Shown here: positions 23,410-32,029 of the stretch, piece after piece
Position numbering within the stretch: the stretch's first letter is position 1
Layout of the letters: each line of letters begins with the position of its first letter
Source of the DNA: Lachnospiraceae bacterium GAM79
Lineage (GTDB): Bacteria > Bacillota > Clostridia > Lachnospirales > Lachnospiraceae
NCBI GenBank assembly: GCA_003584705.1
Contig: AP018536.1
Coordinates: 2,790,001-2,854,000 of the forward strand
Length of the DNA stretch: 64,000 bases
Direction: 5' to 3'
The notes under the pieces: generated by a model
What the model was told of the DNA's origin: nothing
The model's input: the letters and a program-made list of their open reading frames with translations, nothing else
The model's database searches: none
Position numbers and translations under genes: made by a program

Positions 23410-24273
23410 TTAATGCGCCGAAAAGACACTTTTTGCAAGGCTTCCCGTTTTGAAAAGGGTAAAGCACAAGAGAACGGTATAACCCATGCAAGACCAGATC
23501 GCGCCGGAAATGTCGTCGGTTGCTGTGATTGTCTGTATCAATACCGCATAAATGCCGACACATACCAAAATCAAAAACGCTTGAAAACCAAGCGCAAGCA
23601 AAGATTTCAAGTAATTCTGACCCATGCTGCCCCATTCGTGATTTACCATTGTTGCCATAGGGATAGGGGCGACGCTTGTTACAAGGTATATTTCAATCAT
23701 GCGCCCATACACCACAAGCATAATGCAGATTGACAGGGCTTTCATGGTAAGCCCTACAAAAAGGGATTGAAACCATAGTCCTAAAAGCCCGCCCACGCTC
23801 ATAGCGTCGAGTTTTGCTTCAATGTCGGTAATGACGGTGGTAACGTCTATGCTTGTATCGGATATGATAACCCCCGCGCTGTCGTTGACGACGCTCTGTG
23901 TAACGTCGAACACTCCCATAACGATATTCCAAGTATTTGTTACCAGCAGCACCGCAACAAAGGTTTTGAAAATCCATTTGAAGAAAATCCAAGTGTCGAG
24001 ATCGTGCAGATTATTTTTTTCAATTACAAGCTGGATTAGTTCATAACACATGACAAAGGTAATGATAACGCCCGCAATCGGTACAATGACGTTTTCCGAA
24101 AGACTGCGTATCATGCTGAATATGCCCGCGTTCCACCCGGCGGGGGTCGTGCCAACTTGCGTTGCGATTTCTCCAACCTCTGTATTTACGCTGTCAAATA
24201 AGCCGGAGAGGTTCGATAATATCCCGTCTGTCAAAATGCCACGAAACCAATCTTCAATCATCTGCCATATCAA
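23410..24273 (-). CDS. VirB6/TrbL-like polytopic membrane protein (CD1112-like)
   Basis: This 287-residue protein has about six membrane segments (about 60-80, 100-125, 165-190, 195-210, 220-250, 262-280) and a polar N-terminal region (FRGILTDGILSNLSGLFDSV). Its place between Maff2 and the radical SAM protein matches the VirB6-like component of Tn1549-type channels. It forms part of the inner membrane pore by analogy. Confidence 0.8.
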   Translation of the reverse strand: MIWQMIEDWFRGILTDGILSNLSGLFDSVNTEVGEIATQVGTTPAGWNAGIFSMIRSLSENVIVPIAGVIITFVMCYELIQLVIEKNNLHDLDTWIFFKWIFKTFVAVLLVTNTWNIVMGVFDVTQSVVNDSAGVIISDTSIDVTTVITDIEAKLDAMSVGGLLGLWFQSLFVGLTMKALSICIMLVVYGRMIEIYLVTSVAPIPMATMVNHEWGSMGQNYLKSLLALGFQAFLILVCVGIYAVLIQTITATDDISGAIWSCMGYTVLLCFTLFKTGSLAKSVFSAH

Positions 24274-24292
24274 AAGTTAATCCCTCCTTTCC

Positions 24293-24320
24293 CGCGCCCT
24301 CCCGTTTCCGAGAGGGCGCG
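24293..24320. other. 9-bp hairpin between maff2 and the VirB6-like gene
   Basis: CGCGCCCTC (24293-24301) pairs perfectly with GAGGGCGCG (24312-24320), loop 10 nt. There is no long T tract on either side, so it is more likely an RNA processing or expression-balancing stem than a terminator. Confidence 0.45.
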
Positions 24321-24343
24321 GCGGGTGGTATTTATGTTAGGCA

Positions 24344-24428
24344 TTATCCGAAAAGACCGGAAAGAAGCGGAACAAGGGTCATACCGATAAGAGCAACACC
24401 GCCGCCCGCCATAAGCTGTTTTATCCCC
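24344..24428 (-). pseudogene. maff2, 3' fragment (interrupted by elements A and B)
   Basis: The minus strand encodes GIKQLMAGGGVALIGMTLV...LSGLFG and a stop: the C-terminal half of the small Maff2 membrane protein of Tn1549-type ICEs. Upstream the frame runs into the end of element A. The 5' half is at 46090-46214. Joining the two through the 35162-35171 remnant gives a continuous frame (NPGAKSQGIKQLMAGG). Confidence 0.85.
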
Positions 24429-24470
24429 AATTAGGTGTAAAACTCTGCTCGATGGCGGGCGGCGGCGTAC
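24403..24470. other. Attachment junction of element A with inverted half-sites
   Basis: The core GG lies at 24427-24428. To its left in plus coordinates is the maff2 sequence (ATGGCGGGCGGCGG on the minus strand). To its right, the element end carries the same 14 bases on the plus strand (24454-24467), with TAAAAC and GC shared at comparable distances. The junction is a quasi-palindrome about 68 bp long, as expected for two recombinase half-sites. Confidence 0.6.
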
Positions 24471-24517
24471 AAAAAATCTATATGGTATTTTTAAGAGAAC
24501 CGTCCCGGCGGGACAGG

Positions 24518-26188
24518 TCAGGCAGTGACCTGTTCCACCTCCGGGATGGGTTTGAGATTAAAATGAATTTCGATAGAAATGTGTCTTGTTTTATCTTCGT
24601 CAATGCGCTCATGCACGACGATTTCTTTGATTAAGCGGTTGAGGGTGGCTGCGTCCAGCTCTGTGATGTTGGCGTATTCCTGAATGGCTTCCACCCATTG
24701 TTTTGCGTCATTGGCAAGCTGGACTTCATCGGACAGCCGCTTTCTGCCCTCGGACACTTTTGTTTTAAGCTCCGTCTGCTCGGTCTGTGTCTTTTCCAGC
24801 ATGGTGTTGAAATTCTGCTCACTGATACGCCCTGCAATCATATCCTCATAAAGCCGCATGACCATTTTGTCCAGAACCTCAATCCGTTCCTCGTCCCTTG
24901 TAAGGGAGCGTTCCATTGCTTCCCGTTGTTCCCGCTGCTCGGCTTCACAGGTATTGGTCAGGCGGTCAGCAACCGCTTCCCCGTCCATCAGGGCAGCTCT
25001 GGCACATTCCCGGATTTTCCGCAGCACATGGCTATAAAGGGTGTCATAGTCAATCCGGTGCTGGGTGCAGTGGTTCTTTCCAAAGGCATTGTAGGTCTTG
25101 CAGGAATAAATCTGCTGGGGATGTTTTGCGTTTGTGTAGCGTACCGTCAGCGACTTCCCACACTCGCCGCATTTTAACAGTCCGGCAAACAGGCTGATTT
25201 CATTAGTCTGCCCCGGACGCTGGCGGGATTTCAGCTTGTTCTGCACAATGTCAAAGCTCATGCGATCAATCAGCGGTTCATGCTGCCCCTCCACCACAAT
25301 CCAGTCCTCCGGCTTCTTTTCCCCAATCGTGCCGATTTTGAAACGGTAGTCCTTTTTCTGGGAAGCAATCGCCCCGGTGTAGACGGGATTCATCAAAAGG
25401 TCTTTGATAACGGAGAAGTCCCACATATACCGCCCGTTTTCCGGGTCTTTCTTTTCCCATTTGGTGCGGGTATTGCGAAGCCCCCGTTCCCGGTTCCACC
25501 ATGTGGGGCAGGGGATTTTTTCTTCCTCCAGCCGTCTGCGGATATAGTTCGGACCATGACCGTTTAGGGCATATCCGAAAATCAGCCGCACAATCGGGGC
25601 GGTTTCCTCGTCAATGAGCAGATGGTTTTTGTCCTCCGGGTCTTTCCGATACCCGAACGGGGCAAGACACCCGGTAAACTGTCCTTTCTGCGCTTTCAGA
25701 AGATAAGAGGAATGGACTTTCTTGGAAATATCCTTGCTGTACATCTCGTTCAGGATATTCTTGAACGGGGCAATATCGTTGTTATCACGCAGGGTGTCGA
25801 TACCGTCATTCATGGCGATATAGCGGACACCGTTTCTTGGGAAAAAGTCCTCAATCAAATGCCCGGTTTGCAGATAGTTACGCCCCAGTCGGCTGAGGTC
25901 TTTCGTGATGACAAGGTTGATTTGCCTGCGCTCAATGGCTCTCAACATTCTCTGTAAATCAGGACGCTCCATATTAAGACCTGTGAAGCCATCATCCTGA
26001 TAGACTGCCACAACCTCCCATCCCTGCTTTTCGCAGTATTTTTCCAGCATATCACGCTGGTTTGCGATACTGGCACTTTCGCCTTGCAGGTCATCGTCCT
26101 TTGACAGCCTGCAATAGACCGCTGCACGATACCCTCCGGCAAGTGCCGAACCGATTGTTCTGTATTCCATTTCGTTCATCATAGCCAT
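24518..26188 (-). CDS. Large serine recombinase of element A
   Basis: This 556-residue protein has catalytic S29 in VYCRLSKDDDL, DDGFTGLNMERPDL, a recombinase domain (GYALNGHGPNYIRRRL), a zinc ribbon (CGECGKS...CKTYNAFGKNHC) and a C-terminal coiled coil. It would catalyse integration and excision of element A at maff2. Its stop lies 90 bp from the attachment core. A 65-residue small protein gene is immediately upstream with no gap. Confidence 0.95.
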   Translation of the reverse strand: MAMMNEMEYRTIGSALAGGYRAAVYCRLSKDDDLQGESASIANQRDMLEKYCEKQGWEVVAVYQDDGFTGLNMERPDLQRMLRAIERRQINLVITKDLSRLGRNYLQTGHLIEDFFPRNGVRYIAMNDGIDTLRDNNDIAPFKNILNEMYSKDISKKVHSSYLLKAQKGQFTGCLAPFGYRKDPEDKNHLLIDEETAPIVRLIFGYALNGHGPNYIRRRLEEEKIPCPTWWNRERGLRNTRTKWEKKDPENGRYMWDFSVIKDLLMNPVYTGAIASQKKDYRFKIGTIGEKKPEDWIVVEGQHEPLIDRMSFDIVQNKLKSRQRPGQTNEISLFAGLLKCGECGKSLTVRYTNAKHPQQIYSCKTYNAFGKNHCTQHRIDYDTLYSHVLRKIRECARAALMDGEAVADRLTNTCEAEQREQREAMERSLTRDEERIEVLDKMVMRLYEDMIAGRISEQNFNTMLEKTQTEQTELKTKVSEGRKRLSDEVQLANDAKQWVEAIQEYANITELDAATLNRLIKEIVVHERIDEDKTRHISIEIHFNLKPIPEVEQVTA

Positions 26189-26386
26189 TTACCCACACAA
26201 TCCAGACGGTATCTGGCTCTTTTGAACCTCATCTTCATTATACTTCATATCTTTCTTTTTAGCAAGATATTCTTTCGTATTTGTTTTGCCGTATTTCTGG
26301 GAAATCAGGCTGACGAACACATCGGTTGCGTCCAGTTCCCCGTCAAATACCGTTGTAACATGAATCTCTGTTTTGTTTTTTGCCAT
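26189..26386 (-). CDS. Small recombinase-adjacent protein, function unknown
   Basis: This polar 65-residue protein (MAKNKTEIHVTTVFDGELD at its start) directly abuts the recombinase start, so the two are probably co-translated. The position matches that of TnpW-like proteins in elements B and C, but sequence similarity is too weak to assign it to that family. It may be a directionality or regulatory factor by position only. Confidence 0.55.
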   Translation of the reverse strand: MAKNKTEIHVTTVFDGELDATDVFVSLISQKYGKTNTKEYLAKKKDMKYNEDEVQKSQIPSGLCG

Positions 26387-26430
26387 AGGCAGTTATCCTC
26401 CATACATGAAAATAGCCAGACAGAGGGTGT

Positions 26431-26618
26431 CGGCAACGAAGTCCGGCAACGGGCTTCAAAAGACCTTGCAAACAATCTCAATCTGGCGGTGGTTACTATT
26501 TATACTTTTCTTTTATTTTTCTGTTGTTTTGGTTGTTATAAGGGAGAAAAGCCCGGAAATAAGGGGTTTTCTCCGGCAACCGGCTCGGCAACGGGATAGC
26601 AACAGGGGATGCAACGGG
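26431..26618. repeat. Cluster of GGCAAC repeats, iteron-like
   Basis: CGGCAAC occurs at 26431, 26444, 26574 and 26586, with GCAAC variants at 26599 and 26611. Two inverted copies (GTTGCCGG) lie just inside the 3' end of the VapE gene, near 26690 and 26703. The stretch 26387-26627 has no gene. Its location between the replication-type genes and the recombinase fits an origin or an operator array. Confidence 0.45.
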
Positions 26619-26627
26619 CTGTCATTT

Positions 26628-28022
26628 TCAGAATGGAAGCTCCATCTGTTCTGTGACCTCCACAAAACCGTCCATCGTTTTTTCAGACGGGTTGCCGGAG
26701 TCCGTTGCCGGGTTTTCACGCTCCCAGCCCTTTTGTCTGCCATATTCGGAAAACATTCTTGGGTTCGGGAAGTACCGCCAGCCGCAAATGCACTGGTTCA
26801 TAATCTCGTTGATTTCCCGGATTTCCCATTGCTTCGGCTCGTCAAAAGCATGGTTCAAGGCTTCCTTATAGAGCTGCTTGGAGCAGACCATGTTCCCGGT
26901 GTACTTATCAAGATACGCCTGTATCATCCCGGCTTTGGTGTCCTCCGGCATAAAATCCCGCTGGTGTTCTTTGAGATACCGCTGCATGGCGGAGCTGAAA
27001 GCCAGCTTGAACCTGCCGCTTCGGTAAATCTCCATCGCTTCTGCCCACATCTGCTCGATATAGGCTCTGGAAGCAGCTTCGTCCTCCAAAATGTGAACCT
27101 CGGCTTGCTCCGGGTACACCATGACCGGGATAAAACGGCGGTTGCCGGAACGGTCAAGGGGCAGGAAGTCAAGGGCATTGGAAGTGCCGCCAAACACGCA
27201 CTGACGGGGGCGGTCTGCCGGGTGGGTTTCATAGGGTATCTTGTAAACCTCTTTCTGTCGGCTTAAAAACGACTTGATTTCCTCAATGCTCTTGGCGTTG
27301 GCGGTTGCCATCATTTCCGACATTTCGATAATCCAGTGACCTTGCAGCTTGCGGTACACATTGTCATCGTCCAGCTTCCGCAAATCATCGGAGAACCACT
27401 CGTCCCGGACTGCCAGCAGACGGAAGAAAGTGGACTTGCCAGCCCCCTGACCGCCGACCAGACAGAGCATGATTTCAAACTTGCACCCCGGCTGAAAGGC
27501 TCGTGAGATTGCACCCAGCAGGAACAGCTTCAACGCTTCATAGGTGTAATCATCTGCGTCAGCCCCCAGAAAGTGCCGCAGGCAGAAACGGATTCGTTCT
27601 GTCCCGTCCCACACAAGGGCACTTAAATAGTCCCGGATGGGATGGTACTTGTTTTCATTTGCCACAATCCCGATGGCGTTATCAATCTTTTTCTCATTGG
27701 TAAGCCCGTAGGTTTCTTCCAGATAAAGAAGCAGATATTTCATATCCGTATCATTCAGGGCGGTGCTTTCTCTGTGAAAGCCGATGGGCTTTATGATGTC
27801 CTTGCGGTCGGTCAGGATGTTGTATGCGATAGCCCCGGAAAGCAGCGGGTCACGCTGGAATACGGTCAGGCAGTTCCGTATGCTCTGACGGACACCGCCT
27901 TTCTCGGTGGTTTCCAGCCCCGCCTTGATTTCCTCAACGCTCTGTGGCGGCTGCATGGCGTTCATGGTGTTTTTTAGTTCTTGCTGCGTCTGCGGCTGCA
28001 AGCTCTGCCATTCGCTGTTCAA
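26628..28022 (-). CDS. VapE-family (virulence-associated E) replicative helicase-like ATPase
   Basis: This 464-residue protein has Walker A GGQGAGKST (190-198), an SF3/VapE-like ATPase core with HWIIEMSEM as Walker B and FGGTSNALDFL after it. VapE proteins act in replication of phages and mobile elements. Its 5' end overlaps the CHC2 primase gene by 89 bp, forming a primase-helicase pair that could support replication of excised element A. Confidence 0.85.
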   Translation of the reverse strand: MNSEWQSLQPQTQQELKNTMNAMQPPQSVEEIKAGLETTEKGGVRQSIRNCLTVFQRDPLLSGAIAYNILTDRKDIIKPIGFHRESTALNDTDMKYLLLYLEETYGLTNEKKIDNAIGIVANENKYHPIRDYLSALVWDGTERIRFCLRHFLGADADDYTYEALKLFLLGAISRAFQPGCKFEIMLCLVGGQGAGKSTFFRLLAVRDEWFSDDLRKLDDDNVYRKLQGHWIIEMSEMMATANAKSIEEIKSFLSRQKEVYKIPYETHPADRPRQCVFGGTSNALDFLPLDRSGNRRFIPVMVYPEQAEVHILEDEAASRAYIEQMWAEAMEIYRSGRFKLAFSSAMQRYLKEHQRDFMPEDTKAGMIQAYLDKYTGNMVCSKQLYKEALNHAFDEPKQWEIREINEIMNQCICGWRYFPNPRMFSEYGRQKGWERENPATDSGNPSEKTMDGFVEVTEQMELPF

Positions 28023-28578
28023 GCTGTATCACATCCTTTCCATAGTCCGTAATCAAAGCCGCTTTTTCCTCTGTATCGCCGAACAGCAGCACATCCAGCA
28101 GATATTCCACTTGGGCTTGCTTCTGCAAGGCTTCCACGAACCGGGGATGAAAGGCTTCCTCCGGGGAGTGCGGGGCATATTCCTTTCTCCATGCCCGGAG
28201 CAGGTGGAGATAGTCGGAAAGAATACGGAAGCAGCGGTTCTTTGCTTCCTGAAACTGTTCTTCCGGGGATTTCTGCCGGGGCTTGGGCTTTTTTGCCTTT
28301 CCCGGCGGTTTCCAGTCCTCATAGGAAAGCCCGAAGTCCTGTGCCAGTTGTACGGCGGCTTCTTTCATTCCCAGCCCATACAGGGCGGCGGCAAAATCAA
28401 TCACATCCCCATCCGCACCGCAGCCGAAGCAGTGGTAACGCCGATCCAGCTTCATGCTTGGGGTTTTATCGTTATGGAACGGACAGCAAGCCATCCCGTT
28501 CCGACCTACATGGATTCCATAATGCTCCGCAGCCTGTCTTGTTGTGACGGACTGCTTCACAGCTTCAAATACATTCAA
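27934..28578 (-). CDS. CHC2 zinc-finger primase-type protein
   Basis: This is a 214-residue protein when started at TTG 28578, which has GGAGG 7 nt upstream. The CHC2 zinc motif is C32, H35, C50, C53 (CPFHNDKTPS and YHCFGCGADGD). No TOPRIM catalytic domain follows, so it is a primase-type DNA-binding domain that probably works with the overlapping VapE protein. The rest is charged helix. Confidence 0.85.
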   Translation of the reverse strand: MNVFEAVKQSVTTRQAAEHYGIHVGRNGMACCPFHNDKTPSMKLDRRYHCFGCGADGDVIDFAAALYGLGMKEAAVQLAQDFGLSYEDWKPPGKAKKPKPRQKSPEEQFQEAKNRCFRILSDYLHLLRAWRKEYAPHSPEEAFHPRFVEALQKQAQVEYLLDVLLFGDTEEKAALITDYGKDVIQLEQRMAELAAADAARTKKHHERHAAATER

Positions 28579-28723
28579 ATCTATCCCTCCTTGATTCGTG
28601 GGAAAGCTTCCCACGCTGTCACGGTGGTCGCTGAATGGATATGCAAGCATATCCGCCCAGCTCGTCACTCGTGCAAATAAGAAAAGCACCTGACATTCTC
28701 TGATTGAAAATGGCAAGTGCCTG

Positions 28724-30304
28724 TTAAAGTTCCATATCCTGTTGTCTGTGTTTTGTCTGCGCTGGGGCAGTTCTTTGTGCTTTTTTCTCGTCCGCCTTAT
28801 CCTGCAAGACTTCCTTGATGGGCTGCTTCTTGGGCGGCTCTTTGCTTTCCTCTGTGCCGGGTGTGGCTTTCCGTACCCAGTAGCGGATGTCCCGCAGCTT
28901 CTTCAAATCCTCCTGTACCTCGGTCAAAGGTTCTTTCAGCTCTGCGATTTCGCTGAGAAGTTTTTCCTGCTCCTCTTGCAGCTCCTTTTGGGTACTGTCC
29001 TTATCGTCCGGGTGCTTGGCAAGGTAGGCGGCGGCTTTCGCATACCGGGCAACCTCCGGGTGTTCCTGTTTGAATTTCTCCTTTGTTTTCTTAAAAAATA
29101 TCTTCTGGTACTTCTCATAGACAGGCTCACATTCCTTGCAGGCTGTCCGGGCAGCAAGAATCCCGTCAATCACTTTGCTTCGGGTTTCCTTGGGCTTCAT
29201 CTGATTGCGGTAATCTACGGCTGATTTTCCGGACGCTTCCAGAAATGCTTCTAAATCCTCCACAGTGGAAAGCCCCTTTTGCCGGAGATAGGACAGGGCT
29301 TCGCTGACTGCTTTTAAGTCCTGTGAAGTCCCCCGATTTTGTCCAGCCCTTGTCCAGTCGCTTCGTTCTGCCTTGCGTATCTCCAGATACTTCATCAGCA
29401 GATTGGGAAGAAATGTCGCTTCCTCCGCTGCCTTTTGTGCAAGCAGCTCTTTCCTTTTTTCGCCCAGCTCGGTAATCCAGCCTTTGAGGTTTTGGATAAG
29501 CTGCCGGATGGACTTCATCAGGCGGTTGGCGGCTCTGATTTCCCGGTTCAGGTTGCCGATATTCGTCTGGATACCTCGCTTTTCCATCTGCCGGACAGCA
29601 GCCCCCTCATGGACAGTGGGAACAATATCAAGCCCCTGTCTGGCATAGGAACGCAAGTCCACACGCTCCGGGCGGTCATTGGCTTCCAGATAGCGGTTCT
29701 GGATGACCTCCCATTCATGCCGCCAGATTTCACAATACTTCTGGTCGTTCCAGTCCACCGTATCCTCCTTGTGGCTTTTCCACCTGCCGGACGGCAGTTT
29801 TATCCGTTCCCCGTTCTCATCAAGGTCATAAACCTTGCGGCTCTTGGGAAGCCATTTCCCATGTTCGTCCATTGCCCTCATAGTGAGCAGGACATGGGCG
29901 TGGGGATTGTGTCCCGGCGGATGGGGGTCATGGATGGCAAAGTCAACGATCATGCCTTTGGAAACAAACTGCTGCTGGCAAAACTCCCGGACAAGGACAG
30001 CGTACTGGTCGGGCGGTATCTCTCTGGGGATGGTAAGCACCCACCGCCTTGCAAGCTGGGAGTTCCATTGCTTCTCCACCGCTTCGGCGGCGTTCCATAG
30101 GGTATTGCGGTCTGCATACTCCGGCGGGGCATTAGGTGGGAGCAGGATTTCATTGTGGACGATGCCACGCTTTTCTGGGTAGTGCTTCACTTGCTGGTCG
30201 TATTCACAGAACAGCTTTTCGCCACTCTGGTAAGCAGCGGCGGCAACCGCAGACTGCCGCTGGCTGCGCTGCACAATCGTGATTTCGTTGTGTGGACAGG
30301 GCAT
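28724..30304 (-). CDS. mobL: MobA/MobL-family (MOBQ) relaxase of element A
   Basis: This 526-residue protein has the early motif SAVAAAAYQSGEKL, metal-binding histidines in HNPHAHVLL (H132, H135, H137), and DTVDWNDQKYCEIWR. A long Lys/Glu-rich coiled coil follows from about 290. It would nick the oriT of element A for transfer through a helper channel. GGAGGG lies 7 nt before the start. Its upstream neighbour is a cargo lipoprotein, which separates it from the hairpin-rich region at 30913-31213. Confidence 0.9.
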   Translation of the reverse strand: MPCPHNEITIVQRSQRQSAVAAAAYQSGEKLFCEYDQQVKHYPEKRGIVHNEILLPPNAPPEYADRNTLWNAAEAVEKQWNSQLARRWVLTIPREIPPDQYAVLVREFCQQQFVSKGMIVDFAIHDPHPPGHNPHAHVLLTMRAMDEHGKWLPKSRKVYDLDENGERIKLPSGRWKSHKEDTVDWNDQKYCEIWRHEWEVIQNRYLEANDRPERVDLRSYARQGLDIVPTVHEGAAVRQMEKRGIQTNIGNLNREIRAANRLMKSIRQLIQNLKGWITELGEKRKELLAQKAAEEATFLPNLLMKYLEIRKAERSDWTRAGQNRGTSQDLKAVSEALSYLRQKGLSTVEDLEAFLEASGKSAVDYRNQMKPKETRSKVIDGILAARTACKECEPVYEKYQKIFFKKTKEKFKQEHPEVARYAKAAAYLAKHPDDKDSTQKELQEEQEKLLSEIAELKEPLTEVQEDLKKLRDIRYWVRKATPGTEESKEPPKKQPIKEVLQDKADEKKAQRTAPAQTKHRQQDMEL

Positions 30305-30372
30305 TTCGTGTCCCTCCTTTCGGTAATTCGTAGATGGGGTGGCATTTTACCACCTCATTTTGGACAGAAAAA

Positions 30373-30401
30373 AGCAGGAGACCTTTTTCAGATTTCCTGC
30401 T
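30373..30401 (-). terminator. Terminator between the lipoprotein gene and the relaxase
   Basis: AGCAGGA (30373-30379) pairs with TCCTGCT (30395-30401), followed on the minus strand by TTTTTTC. It stops lipoprotein transcripts before the relaxase gene. Confidence 0.55.
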
Positions 30402-30492
30402 CGGTGTGCCACTTTGTAAGCGGCGGATATTTAGTTGTAAAAGTTCGGGGCAAGTTGACCCGATGCGAAAGATTTAACAAGGAGTCTGTATC

Positions 30493-30912
30493 TTATTGCA
30501 GAATACTATTAGCAAAAATAAGAGGTATCGTATATTCATATGATGTTCCATTTTCATTATCTGATAATTGTATTGTAATTGTATCTTCCCTTTCACTTTC
30601 ATCTTTAGGAACTGCATAGACAAATGAGTTTTCTTCTTTATTGGAAATTTTTCCATTTTCAGATGAAACGGTATAGTCCCAATCCTTTATATCAGTAACA
30701 ATAATAACGGTTGTTTCTTTTTCTTTTCCGCTTTCTAAAGAAGGTTTGTCTATCAATACTTCAAATGGTGTACGTTCTCTTGCTTCTTCGGAAATTTCTG
30801 CTGTTTCTGATATATTCGTTTCATTTATTGTTTCGTTAGAAGAAGTTTTTGCATTGTTACAACCAGTAAGCATAGTAACTAAAATCATAAATACCAATAC
30901 TGTCTTTTTCAT
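30493..30912 (-). CDS. Putative lipoprotein cargo
   Basis: This 139-residue protein has a lipoprotein signal (KKTVLVFMILVTMLTGC, lipobox LTGC with C18 as lipidated residue), a Ser/Thr/Asn/Glu-rich linker, and a C-terminal region of beta strands (TVIIVTDIKDWDYTVSSENG). The gene is clearly more AT-rich than its neighbours, which suggests separate acquisition. No function is recognised; surface attachment is the safe inference. Confidence 0.65.
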   Translation of the reverse strand: MKKTVLVFMILVTMLTGCNNAKTSSNETINETNISETAEISEEARERTPFEVLIDKPSLESGKEKETTVIIVTDIKDWDYTVSSENGKISNKEENSFVYAVPKDESEREDTITIQLSDNENGTSYEYTIPLIFANSILQ

Positions 30913-31213
30913 TTTCCGCCTCCATTTCTTCAAAATCCAATTCACTGTTAATCTTATTATACTATAACTGTCCAACTTAGGGAATAGATGAATTGCAAAC
31001 TTGTCGGCTGGGAACAGCTTGCATTGCAAGGTGTTCCCAGATGGCAAGTCCACAAAAGGGTAGCTGGCGACAGCCAGCGCAGGGGAAGCGTAGCGTCCCC
31101 TGTTTGATTTGGAGCAGACCATGACTGCGGAAAATCACAGCCCTCCGGCGAGGAGCCTTCGGAGAACGCAATGCACCAACCTTTGGGTGGTGTATAATTG
31201 CGCCCTTAGTAAA
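30913..31213. other. 301-bp hairpin-rich gene-free region, candidate oriT of element A
   Basis: Three stems follow one another: TGGGAACA/TGTTCCCA enclosing CTTGCA/TGCAAG (31009-31039), GCTGGC/GCCAGC with a GACA loop (31063-31078), and CAGGGGA/TCCCCTG (31080-31102), followed by TTTGATTTGG. In element C the region between mobL and DUF3847 also carries such hairpins, which supports an oriT assignment. Confidence 0.4.
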
Positions 31214-31510
31214 CTAAGGGGTTTCTGGCTTCTCCCGTTCCAGCAGTTTTTTCAATAATTCCTGCGTGTCCTGTCTGTGAAAAATGAGTTTCAACAACAG
31301 CATGACATCATCATCTGTCAGGCGTTCCGGCTCTTGCAGAAAACTTTCCAGCATACCGCCACGGGTACAGAGCCGGTGCGTCCGTTCCTTTCGGGTAAGC
31401 TGTTTCAACTGGTGCTGCAATGCCTTTTCATCATTGATGGCTTTCCGCAGTTTCTTTTCGCTTTTCTCCAGCTCCCGGTTGAGCTTTTCCAGCTTTGAGG
31501 TATCAGGCAA
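31214..31510 (-). CDS. DUF3847 family coiled-coil protein
   Basis: This 98-residue protein has an N-terminal coiled coil (LEKLNRELEKSEKKLRKAIN) and a short C-terminal helical part containing the family pattern TRGGMLES. DUF3847 proteins lie upstream of MobL relaxases and may be relaxosome accessories. Its start overlaps the HTH gene upstream. Element C has a counterpart at 52151-52432. Confidence 0.75.
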   Translation of the reverse strand: MPDTSKLEKLNRELEKSEKKLRKAINDEKALQHQLKQLTRKERTHRLCTRGGMLESFLQEPERLTDDDVMLLLKLIFHRQDTQELLKKLLEREKPETP

Positions 31511-31844
31511 GGGCAGCGTCCTCCTTTCCCGGTATCAGCACATAAATCCTGTTTGGTTCTCCAACGCCCTGACGCACCCGCATGATAAGTCCGGCGGTTT
31601 CCAGTTCATTCAAAGAACGCTTGACCGTCATGGGGCTGCGGGACAAGACTGCGGCAATGGCTGTAACAGGGAAGCAGACAAACAGGATTCCGTTTTCATC
31701 CTCCTGCCCTTTGGAGAGCATAGCGTCCAACATCCGGCAGTACATGACCTTTGCGGTGCTGCTGACTGGAAATCCTGTCAATGCTCTGGGAAATGGCATA
31801 CAAGGCGGCAATGGTGTGTCTATCGTCATAAATTCAAAATTCAT
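31503..31844 (-). CDS. Short RepA-N-terminal-like winged-helix protein
   Basis: This 113-residue protein resembles only the N-terminal domain of the element B RepA: DTPLPPCMPFPRAL and STAKVMYCRMLDAMLS compare with DTPLPIYLPYPRFL and QTAKLLYSLLLDRS. It then has an HTH region (SRSPMTVKRSLNELETAGL). The C-terminal domain of RepA is missing. It could be a reduced replication initiator or a regulator; element A may replicate through CHC2/VapE instead. Confidence 0.65.
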   Translation of the reverse strand: MNFEFMTIDTPLPPCMPFPRALTGFPVSSTAKVMYCRMLDAMLSKGQEDENGILFVCFPVTAIAAVLSRSPMTVKRSLNELETAGLIMRVRQGVGEPNRIYVLIPGKEDAALA

Positions 31845-32029
31845 TCGGTGTGTTCCTCCTTTTTCTTTGCTCGTTTGGATAAATAACGGGGGCAGTCAAT
31901 CACAACCGCCCGGAAGCTCTGCTTGCACCCATGCTGGCATTTCCGGCATAATTCGTTGTAAGTGACACGCCCCCGGTCATTGAGGTAAAAGGAAAGCTCC
32001 TGTTTCCTCTTTTTGCTCATTCTCGGCAT
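31841..32029 (-). CDS. Small cysteine-containing basic protein
   Basis: This 62-residue, strongly basic protein has CRKCQHGCKQSF, a probable metal-binding cluster, and RYLSKRAKKK at the C-terminus. It is first in a four-gene run (this gene, the winged-helix gene, DUF3847 and the mobilization region) and overlaps the next gene by 4 bp. No named family is recognised. Confidence 0.6.
   Translation of the reverse strand: MPRMSKKRKQELSFYLNDRGRVTYNELCRKCQHGCKQSFRAVVIDCPRYLSKRAKKKEEHTE

Noticed and set aside
26373..27266. 297-residue plus-strand frame opposite VapE
   Set aside because: Antisense to a gene with a clear Walker motif; no family features and no ribosome-binding site.
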